Of a stretch of 64,000 nt of DNA, positions 55,581 to 64,000 are shown one piece after another. Every line of letters starts with the position of its first letter. The first letter of the stretch is position 1. The notes under the pieces were generated by a model. That model saw nothing but the letters and a program-made list of their open reading frames with translations. It did no database searches and was not told where the DNA came from. The translations under genes were made by a program, and so were the position numbers. Source of the stretch: Amoebophrya sp. A120 (Eukaryota > Sar > Dinophyceae > Syndiniales > Amoebophryaceae); assembly GCA_905178155.1 (NCBI GenBank), contig CAJINV010000024.1:352715-416714 (forward strand), read 5' to 3'.

Positions 55581-57094
55581 GGCCGCATACGCCTGTAGTT
55601 TATTTTTTCTTTCGCCCGCGACCGCGATCCGACTACTATTGTCACGTCTGATTGTAGGCGAAGCAAGTTCCTCTTGGTGCCGCAAGCTGAACATCTATCA
55701 TAGATTTTTCGCGGAATTGTATCAAGAAACCAAGTAGCAGTTTCTTGGTAGAGGCACTACGAGCAGCCTGCTACAAGCGAAAGAAGATATCTGCGTGGCC
55801 TCGGTTTCTATGTGCTACGTGAACCTGTCTTGCTGGACCAGAAACCAAAAGCAGCCTTCTAAGACGCGGCAATTAGTCACGCGCTTCTTTCAATACATAA
55901 TTGCGTTAGTTTAATTATATATCTCTAGAGCGTTTTTTCTTATTGGCGAGCCGTATTCGTGGCAGAAGATGAAGAGCAGTTTCGTATTTTCTTTTCGTTT
56001 ATTTTGCGAGTCTGTATTGTGTACAGCTGCAGCAAGGAGGACGAAATAAAGTAAGTAGCAAGGCGAAATCTGCACAGTTCGTCCCGGAAAAATAGACAAA
56101 TCAAAAGCAAGCAGAAAGAGCCAAACTCTTTGTACACAACACTTTGAAATACTAAAATGCGATCCCGATCGCGATCTCGATGTATCACCTCCGCCGTTGA
56201 AGCCGGCGCATGTGATGCTACATCACAGCCTAGACGAGGCACGACCGGTGTTCTAGCGCTTATCGACTGCTGCCTTCTTTGTTACCCGGCTGTGAGGATC
56301 GATATTAACGACAATGTTTTTCAAAGTGTGCCACTGTCTTCTGTCCAGCAGAAATAAAGATCAAGAAGCTGTGACTCCTGAGGTGGGCCAAAGACTGAAT
56401 ATCAGCCACCTAATATTTTCTATGTTGTCTGGCGCTGGCGGACTCGTCAGAGATGTGCAGCTTCCTGCTGCAAGTATGATTCAACGAAACGCGCCGGACT
56501 AATGCATGCGCACAAACGGTCGCAGTATTGCTAGTGTCCCATCCACACTTGCAGTACTTAACTTTCCCTTGCAGCAGCAGGCGTCTTGTTGCTCTCGCTA
56601 GAGAGGTAACCATGACATGCAAAGATATATTTTCATGTTCGCTTTTAGAATCACATCCGATATGATGTCGCGCAAATTGATATAGTAGTGCCTACTTCTT
56701 GGCGTGTTCATGGTCCGTCGCAAACTCGGAGAGAAGTTTTGTCTCGCTCGATCGAAAACGAGAAAAAGCAATCCACGAGACGCACTTTTTCGACGTGGTC
56801 GCCCGCGCATTCGGATCAGTTTTTTTCTTCGCTTCGTTTTTTCGTTTTCTTCCGGTCTTCCCCTATCGAAATCGAAAGCATTTGAAGTGGAAGCCGCAGT
56901 GCTCAAAGGCGCATTGATTTCATGATGATGACCATGAAAAACCTGCAACCCACATGACAGGGATGGTGATTTTTTTATTGCGGCACAATAGGGCCAACGA
57001 CTCTTATTCGAAGCACCCGGGTAAGAAATAAATAGAAATTACATAGTAAGTTGTAGCAATAATACCTAGAAGTTGCCTGCTCTTCCGTGGCATC
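55581..57094. other. Intergenic, no gene seen
   Basis: Mixed sequence with short frames only. GATCCCGATCGCGATCTCGAT near 56160 is a local palindromic run. No repeat family or exon was recognised. Confidence 0.5.
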
Positions 57095-58080
57095 AACTAG
57101 TAGCGGCACAACCACACAACTCTTAGTACTGTGCCATCCTTCAGTAGAATCCTGTGCAGGGGTGCTTCGGTGCGGTTAGGGCGGAAAAGTCGGCAAATGC
57201 CATCACTTTTGCAAGCGCACGTTTTGGGAGGGTAAAAAAACTTTTTTTGTTGGGGGCGCAACATCTTGGAAGTCGACACGCCTCGCGTGTCACTTGATCT
57301 TTTCCGCAGGAAACATGATGGCTGAGCTTTGGAAATGCCGCAACACCAAGACCAGAAGCAGGCCACAGCGCCCTCGCCCTGTGCGCTGTCATTCAGATGG
57401 CCGGACGTTGTGTCGTGGGCCCGCTCTCCGATCAGGGGCCGGGCCGCCTCCGTGACCGGGGCTCGACGAGGCCCATCGCCTGGAAAAGAAGGCCCGGCAG
57501 GGGGGGTGGTCAGGGGGGTGCATTTTTGCCCCCTTCGGACACCCCTTCCGGGTACCCCTTCCGGGTAGCTTTTCGGTAGCCTACGCCGACCCCCAAATCC
57601 CCATTGGAAACTGCTGATTTGGAATGGCCCAAAATGGTAGCCCAACGGCAGCCCAAGCGGACCCCCTTACCCCCCCCCTTCGACACCCCCCCGGACGCAC
57701 CCGACTGGCGGCGCGTCCGCATTTTCAACATCCGGCCGCAGAGGGAAGATGAGAAAATGTCTGGGCGCGTACGGAATTGGATGTGGGAGAGGGGGCGCGG
57801 CTTCTCGCGCCGGAGGGCCGCAGGCCTGTGCAACTTCAGCAAAGTGCTGCGGTTCTATTGGAAAAAGGGGAGGGCCGGATGGCGGACCGTGACAACGAAC
57901 AGTGGCGCCAGCGGCTACATGGCCAACAGGAAAAAGAGCAGTGTCGATACCCCCAACAGCCACAATTTTTTTGCCCCCCCAAAATGCGCGCTCGCGAAAA
58001 TGATGGCATTTGCCGATTTTTCCGCCCTAATGCGGATTGTAACTTGGATAACAGCCGGTGCGTTGTGGTGTAGCAGGATT
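57095..58080. mobile_element. Foldback element with long inverted arms
   Basis: The left arm at about 57163-57260 (AGGGCGGAAAAGTCGGCAAA, then TGCCATCA) is matched in reverse complement at 57945-58040 (TGATGGCATTTGCCGA, TTTTTCCGCCCTAA). Weaker pairing continues inwards through CCGCAACACC-type words and outwards through CACAACCACAC. The centre is C-rich. Frames inside are not convincing genes. There is no clear target duplication, so the exact ends are uncertain. Confidence 0.65.
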
Positions 58081-58907
58081 GCAATCCAGTATATCTTCAT
58101 CAAACTTATTACAACGGATACCCGTGTAACTTTCCACAACTACTTCTGGTCAGGTCGATATCTTTTTCTAGATTGCCGGTTCTATCTATGTGGGTGATCT
58201 GGTGTCGCATCCCGGCACCGGGTTTGTAGATACAAATTCGAATGCAGCGCCGCCTGCTTTATTTGGTTTTCGCAGAGGAAATCGATGTTGTGCAAAGTTG
58301 AAGAAAATCGGCCCCATATATTTCGCTCTTCATCGTCTTGGCGTGGTGGGTCGTAAGCAAGTAGCTCAGGTTCGTGACTAGACAACTTCGAGCGTCGAGT
58401 TTTTCTGCGACAAAACTTCGAGGGAACGCGACCCGATTATAAGAATCGACATCGGTTCGAACGTGGGAATCGTGAAAAGCAAAAAGATAAATCACAAACG
58501 TAGTCGCAAAACTACAAAATCAAAAATAACCAGTGCCGCTTGATACAAAATAACCGCGTGGGGCAGCCGCAAGCAGCCTGTCGACCTCACCCAGAATTTC
58601 ACATGAACTCCAGGTGCTTGATGACTACTAGCACAGACAGAACTACGGAGGTTTTTTGACAAACATTATTGCGATCGCCAGGGTCTGCTCGTCTCGGCGG
58701 ACTGAGAAGAAAACATCACGTCGTGTTGATGATTCTATCCAGCAGCCGGAGACACTAGTATGTGTTGTTGCGAAAGAGTCGACAAAGAAAGGCAAACATA
58801 TATAGAATTTCATACCCAAATGGCAACATTGAAACTGCAGCCCTTCTTGTCTGACTTGTGAGCCACCAGCGGCCGTCTACCGCACCTCAGTTGGCATCCA
58901 GACCAGA
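58081..58907. other. Intergenic, upstream of the third large gene
   Basis: It presumably holds the promoter of the gene starting at 58908. No motif or gene is recognised. Confidence 0.5.
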
Positions 58908-61900
58908 ATGATGAACAACAAGGGGAAGTGCAAAAATAGGAAGAGGGCCCAGAGACAAAGCATAATATCATGTGCGACAACTTGGTCTTCTGTTTCTCTT
59001 AAACACGACAAGTGCCGCAGGTGTCTAGTATTGTATATTGAACTGCTGAGAATTGTACATAGAACTGCTAGTGCCGGACCTGCAATACGTCACTAGAAGG
59101 ACAATTTTGACATCTTATTTTTGACGCGACGCTTGAACTTGTTATGCTGGGGGCGAAAATGTCAGAGTGACATGAAAGCAAAAATTCGATTAGTGTGGTA
59201 AGAACTTCGAAGCTAACAAGTTGTCAAACGGGATACAGTACTCTCCTCCAGGAAGCGCAGTTCGACAAGTTCATTCTGCCACTGGTCCAAAACCAAGCAG
59301 CCTCATCCGGCGGACATCCTGCCACGCCTCTGTTCAGCAACTGGACGGAGTTTTTGCACCTTCTCAACACGTCGGAAGCGGACCGCCGCAAGAAAGAGCA
59401 GGAGACCCTCCCGCAGACGGAAGGACAAGCGGCGCGTGCACGTGCAGAACAATCGCGGACCACGACGTTGCTGCCTCAGGAATCTGAACCTGACAAAAAT
59501 ATCAAACCCGACAAGAATCGCGAACCTGATTCTGAATCTGAAGACGCAATAAACGCCGAACCCGAGTCCGACGGCGTCGATGGAGATCCCTTCTTGAAGG
59601 AGAACCTCTTCAAGGAGAACAAACATGGGCTGTGGACCGCAATGCCGGAATGGGCTGCGAACGACCCGCACGTGCAGCGCATCCTGGAAGCGGTGAGGGG
59701 CCCCGAGGAGCACCTGTCGTTCCCGTGCAAACGCGCCTTCGTAGCGGGGGTCAACGTCACGGGAGACGATTTGGAAGCGGTGCATGCATACCAACTGCAA
59801 GTATAATGTCTGGGTCTGTCGTGTCGGAGAATGAATGCAGCTCGCGGACCCTCGGGTTGGCAATGCTGTACTGGTTTTTGCAATAAATGTATGGGACTAT
59901 TAAAAAATTTTCTCTCTATTATATCGAGCGGTGGATTCAGTTCATTTTTTGAACGGTATGCTGATCCGATGTGGAAGCAGGGTTTTCTGCTGTGCTGTAA
60001 CTACACCACCTCTTTGAGGGCGCTTATCCACAATAATGCTGTGCTGTTACACCTTGGCTTTTTATAGTTTGAGTTGCGTACCAACACCGTGTGAAGTTGG
60101 TACTCTTCTCGACCCAGACATCTTTCCAATTGATAATCAAAGACGGAAACAGATAATTGTAGTTATCCACTGTGAAAACAGCTCCATCCCTCAATCTTCA
60201 CGTGAGGTGTCAGAACATAACATGGCTTTATTGGGACAAAGAGCCATGATATGTTTTCGTTTATTATAAAGAAACACGAAATCGGTTATAGTTATACTAT
60301 TTGAAGTTTTGCATGGATGGCAACCTTCCGTGATATTTAGGGCGAGGGCTGATTTTGTGGAGCATATGGGCCTTGTCCGCTGGACTGGATTTCCCGCAGA
60401 AGAACGCGAAGGAAAACGCACCAAGCGTGGTGTCCTTGGGCAACAATTTGGCCCTCAACCAGCAGACCGCGCAGGCGAAGAGAAGTACTGCAGTTTCGGC
60501 AGATCATCCCAGCGGTCGTGCATCGTCTCCCGACAGCACCGAAGCAAAAGATACTTCATCTGCGCCGGCCGAGGCCGTCGAAGAACGCACTGCTGGGGAA
60601 CAAGAAAGCGACCACCGGTACTATGCGGATTCTAGCGTGAAGCAGCATCTGCTCAGCACCGTCGTTGACGACGTGGTGCGAGCGAACCCCCGGCGCATTA
60701 CGAAAGAGTATGCAGTGATCCAGCAGGAGGGCGAGGCAGCTTCGGATGGAGTTCTCTCCGTGGATTTCGCGCACGCCGCATACTTAACCGACCGCCAGTA
60801 CCTGGCGCTGGCCCTCCAGAGAGCGGAGGACGTGCAGGTCTTTCTCGCCCGCGTTGAGACCTACGCCGCACTGTTTCAGCAGGTGCTGCACGACAAAATT
60901 CATCACTTCCAGCGTCTAGCGTCGTACTGCGAGTCGCAGGTGAGGAGCATCGGCAGGTGCACCGGAAGGAGCAGCATATGGGCCGCCTGGAGTAACAAGT
61001 CGAATATACGATGGATTCCAAATCCTCACTCCAAGAAATCCGAAAAGGAACAATATGGCGGTAAATCTTGCGTGTTGCTTCTTTTACATCGGGACGTGTG
61101 CCATCCGTAGTTGTTTTTTATCATCATTTTTTGTGGTGCTCGGCTTACATATTCTGCGTGTCGAAAAAGAAAAACCAATCTTCAGCATATTTCCTTGGTA
61201 GCTTCGCTGGAGCGGGCGTCGACCATGTCCTGCGACGTCTCGCGAAGAGCGGGTTTTTTCCCGAACTGGCGTTCAGCGTGACGAATATGGGCGGGCACGC
61301 AGTCGCCGAGGGGAAAGCGGAATGTGTCCGGTCTGGGCCCCTCGAAGAACGGCGGAGTTCGCAGTTCAAGAAGAACCTTCCCTCGCGCATCCTGTGGAGA
61401 GCACGACAGGGCGAAGAAACCAAACGCTGGTCCCTGTCGCTGTCCGTAGAGGACACGCTCCACTGCGCGCTCAGCCAGAAGGCAGCGGCCGAGCTCCGAG
61501 AGTTCCAGGTGCAGTCCGGAAAGATATCAAATGCAAAAATGTTTGGGTCTGGAAGATTGCGAGACTTGTCGTGCTTGTCTGGGATGACCAAAAAGTTTGT
61601 GATGCGTGTCCAAGAAGAGACCCTTGTCTCTGTCATGCAAAAACGCAGTTTGTGATGCGAAAAACGCAACACAGCGAAGCGCATGCTTGGCTGGGCATTA
61701 CAGAGCATTCACTATTCCCAACGCAGCATTACAAGTCTCCAGAACCAGACATTTTTGCATCTGATAAAAGAAGATTCTGCACCACTGCGGCCTCAGCAAG
61801 GAGCTGATTGAGGGCAAGTGGTTTCGCTTTGCTGACCATTTCACTAATCCCCTGTCACTTCCAGCTTCTGACCAAGGAACTTGGGCTCCACCCGCGGGCG

Positions 61901-63242
61901 CCCGGATCTCGTCCAGGGATCTGATCATGGAGGATGAAACGTTGAAACCGCCAGCGGCGTTCGCCGAGCCGGTCCTGTGGACGGCGCAGAACGGAGACAC
62001 CCAGGAACAATGGCACAACGCTTTCAACTTTGCCGGTACCATGTCACCCCTGCACGTCTTCCGAAGAACGCACCGCATTGCTCGCGTCGCGAGCCGGTTC
62101 GCCCCCGACGCGCAGAAAAACGACTGCTTTTCGCGGCTGAGAACGCCTGAAGAGTTCTCGTTTGCCTTCGTCACCAGCTTCTCGCAAGACTTGACGTCGC
62201 TGCGGGCGGGGTTGGGCCCCTACAGCGGCATCACTGACATCGGCCTGACCAACCACTCGGCGGTCGGCAAAGACAGAGTTAGCATGAAGCGCAGAGGGTG
62301 CCCGTTGGACCTTTTTCTGTTCGCGGACAGCCTAGACCACAGAAAGTGGTCCGGGACCAGTGATGAAGAAAACCGCAAGATACAGCTTCGCACGACCGTC
62401 AACTATGCATTGCAAAAGCATTGCGCTAGTACAAATCGCCTGAGATGAAATTATTAATAATTGAATTTGTCATGCAGATTCAGATAAGGAAGTGTAGTTG
62501 GTTCGTCATGCAAGACTTTTCCGATTTCTACGAGCACGAGAGCTTTGCACAGGATATCGCATACGATATCACGAAAGTACAACCCGCGGATCCGCTGCAG
62601 GACAGATGGGGTGTCATTCTGCACATCGAGCGGCACGGCCCACCTGACCAGGACCAAGACGCGCCGAACGTGTTGCAGGAGCAGGCGACTACTCGGTACT
62701 ACCTCGAAACGGAAGCGGAGGTGGATGAGTTTCTGGTAGAGTTGAATGCAATATGCAAGATCGGAGCGGAGGCTAGGGCGCAGGCGGTGAAGGATATTAT
62801 CGCGCTTGGCACAGAGGCGATGACAGTGCCATACGAGCATGCGTTCACGCTATCTTCGGATAGAGGCCCGTACGTCCCGTTTGGATTGACGCATTTTCGG
62901 ATCGAGGAGCTGGACAACATTGGCGAGGAGAACTCGGCTGCCAGCGAAGATGATCGCGTGGGGAACGAAGCTGCAGATGGTCTTGTCGAGGAGGAGTGCA
63001 ATAGCCAGCAAAATGAACCGCAGGACGAGGAAGGCAACAGCTCCGACCGGGGGACCGATGACCACAACTCTGCCGACAACATGATTGGCCTCGAGAAACT
63101 CGGATTCCCAACTTGGCTGGAGCTCATGAAGCTCACGTTTTCCCACCGATTCCAGCAGAGCCGCAGCGCCGAACCAGTTCCAGCCCGAGCTCCGATTCAA
63201 ATTTCCTGCAGCTTCGCTGTCCGGGGGTGGTCGGCGTCGTAA
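58908..63242 (+). CDS. Large hypothetical protein, paralogue of the 39469-44257 gene; four introners
   Basis: The exons are 58908-58965, 59241-59788, 60141-60158, 60400-61060, 61186-61524, 61772-62403 and 62562-63242. They total 2,937 nt, 978 residues, ATG to TAA, with every phase matching. The N-terminus is basic (NNKGKCKNRKRAQRQS). Then come TLLQEAQFDKFILPLVQNQA, an acidic disordered linker, RRKQIIKNAKENAPSVV, RANPRRI...RQYLALALQRAEDVQVF, QSGKKILHHCGLSKELIEG, QPADPLQDRWGV, an acidic region, and FPTWLELMKLTFSHRF. The same blocks, in the same order, make up the 950-residue paralogue. No domain family is recognised. The stretch encoded by 60940-61060 aligns poorly with the paralogue, so the donor there (61061 versus 60940) is the weakest point. 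Two ordinary GT-AG introns (60159-60399, 61061-61185) accompany the introners. Confidence 0.82.
58966..59235. mobile_element. Introner with GACAACTTG ends
   Basis: The left end is TATCATGTGCGACAACTTG. The right end has complement TATCCCGTTTGACAACTTG. The flanks CATAA and CAGTA match at three of five. Removal joins the first exon RAQRQSI to TLLQEAQFDKF in frame. Confidence 0.82.
59789..60135. mobile_element. Introner, TGTCTGGGTCTGG group, diverged
   Basis: The left end is TACCAACTGCAAGTATAATG, then TCTGGGTCTG. The right end is CGACCCAGACATCTTTCCAA, then TTGATA. The flanks ATGCA and ATCAA match at three of five. Removal joins DDLEAVHA to RRKQII, an 18-nt exon. Confidence 0.82.
60159..60399 (+). 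other. GT-AG intron
   Basis: The donor is GTAGTT and the acceptor TTTCCCGCAG, phase 0 on both sides. Splicing gives RRKQIIKNAKENAPSVV, which aligns with QKGLVVKNLASGLGLSV in the paralogue, where no intron exists. Confidence 0.75.
61525..61766. mobile_element. Introner, TGTCTGGGTCTGG group, perfect TSD, empty site in paralogue
   Basis: The ends are TATCAAATGCAAAAATGTT and, inverted, GACATTTTTGCATCTGATA. AAAGA is duplicated exactly (61520-61524, 61767-61771). Removal gives QSGKKILHHCGLSKELIEG, which aligns with uninterrupted SAGEQFLQHLGLPHNLLEH in the paralogue. Confidence 0.97.
62404..62556. mobile_element. Short introner, diverged ends
   Basis: The left end is TATGCATTGCAAAAGC and the right end has complement TATCCTGTGCAAAGC. 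The flanks match at two of five. Removal joins IQLRTTVN to YDITKVQPADP in frame, aligning with the single long exon of the paralogue. Confidence 0.78.
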
Positions 63243-64000
63243 CTGCCCCTTCTCCACGTGGCGAAGGGGATTGTCGCATCCTGCTGCGAAAGTGCTCGGA
63301 AGTGTTTCTTTCGTGGAAGTGTAAAATGATTGTTAAACGAAAACAGAGGGGAGAACGAAGTCTGAGTTTCGAAACAGCAGACACAAAAGCAATCGCTCTC
63401 TGCCACTTTCATGACTTCTAAATTCCTTTTATTGGGCGGGATGATCGATGTTGGACGGCAAGACTAAAAAAAGCTCCAAAGAACAAAAAAATCGCCAGTA
63501 TCTTGCTTCGAAACTACTCAAAAGTATATTTTTGTTTCGTGTAAGTGCAATCAAAATGATTCATATTGCGTTCGCTTCTCTAGAGTTGATTCTTCGCGCA
63601 GGAGCAGTTACGAAAAAGTTGCGTGTCTCGGCTGGGATTGAAGAAGAATGTCAAGGTGGAAGAACATATCGACCCATTTTTTCTTGTGGTTGTGTCGTGA
63701 TAATTGCATCGTCACCATGCAAAGGATCTTCAAATAGCTTATATAGAGGAGTTTTTCTAACGAGAGACACAAAATGTTCGAGATGAGATCGAGTTCTGAG
63801 TGCAATAAACACGCAGAAGGCCGACAGCCATATTTTTTCTTACAGCGCCCATACTTCTCCCCTTCACCGGCTACCCGCATTGAACAACCTACAACCACTT
63901 CATCGAGCGCACCCACCAAAATTTTTCTCGTGGAGTACTTTCTGCAACTGTAACTGACAAACAGAATTATAGCGGTCTTTTGCATAAGTGACACAAGAAT
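63243..64000. other. Intergenic to window end, no gene seen
   Basis: The 3' flank of the third large gene. AT-rich towards the right edge. The minus-strand frame at 63608-63994 has no recognisable features. Confidence 0.5.

Noticed and set aside
54126..55737. Five overlapping frames of 430-507 codons (Met-Ala-Gly-Arg and Pro-Thr-Gly repeats)
   Set aside because: The 21-bp unit lacks stops in several frames. There are no splice signals or non-repeat coding sequence on either side.
62445..62556. Separate gene start at 62445 upstream of the last exon of the third large gene
   Set aside because: The codons between 62404 and 62556 lie inside a short introner. Removing it joins two stretches that align directly with one exon of the paralogue.

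Overview
This window reads as a eukaryotic nuclear scaffold, not a bacterial one. Genes are split by many short introns, intergenic DNA is long and repeat-filled, and there are no operons or ribosome-binding sites. I count about 30 short elements (132-358 bp) with inverted ends that sit inside or between genes. Most are bounded by an intact or decayed 5-bp target duplication, and they appear to be removed as introns. This resembles the introner elements described in Amoebophrya and other dinoflagellate-lineage alveolates. A syndinian such as Amoebophrya is my best guess for the source, but it is an inference from element style only.

Layout. 1-604: probable 3' end of a gene. 605-3550: intergenic DNA, GC-rich, with a duplicated block. 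3553-9153: two tandem related hypothetical genes separated by a 225-bp triplication. 9154-14593: a 2-kb imperfect duplication and GC-rich DNA without a recognisable gene. 14594-16612: a clean four-exon gene interrupted by three introners (398 aa). 16613-28800: a mosaic of hairpin-forming repeat families, with three introners apparently outside genes. 28800-38140: a satellite field whose core is 53 copies of a 99-bp unit, ending at a single N. 39469-44257, 45560-53258 and 58908-63242: three plus-strand multi-exon genes. The first and third are diverged paralogues (about 950 and 978 aa) that flank a divergent protein kinase gene (829 aa, about 20 exons). 54245-55580: 63 copies of a 21-bp unit. 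57095-58080: a foldback element.

The main result is a simple rule. Deleting each element from its TAT[C/G] end to its [G/C]ATA end, plus the next 5 bases, keeps the reading frame open at 26 of 27 introners in the four genes. Together with six or fewer ordinary introns per gene, this closes the kinase (2,490 nt) and the third gene (2,937 nt) from ATG to stop with no leftover bases. The first of the paralogue pair also closes (2,853 nt) if one introner is allowed a different junction. In the third gene the deletion rebuilds protein that aligns to uninterrupted coding sequence of the first. Nine elements still have perfect target duplications, and one has a matching empty site in a neighbouring repeat copy.

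I recognise a function only for the kinase. The paralogue pair and the genes on the left are described but not named.
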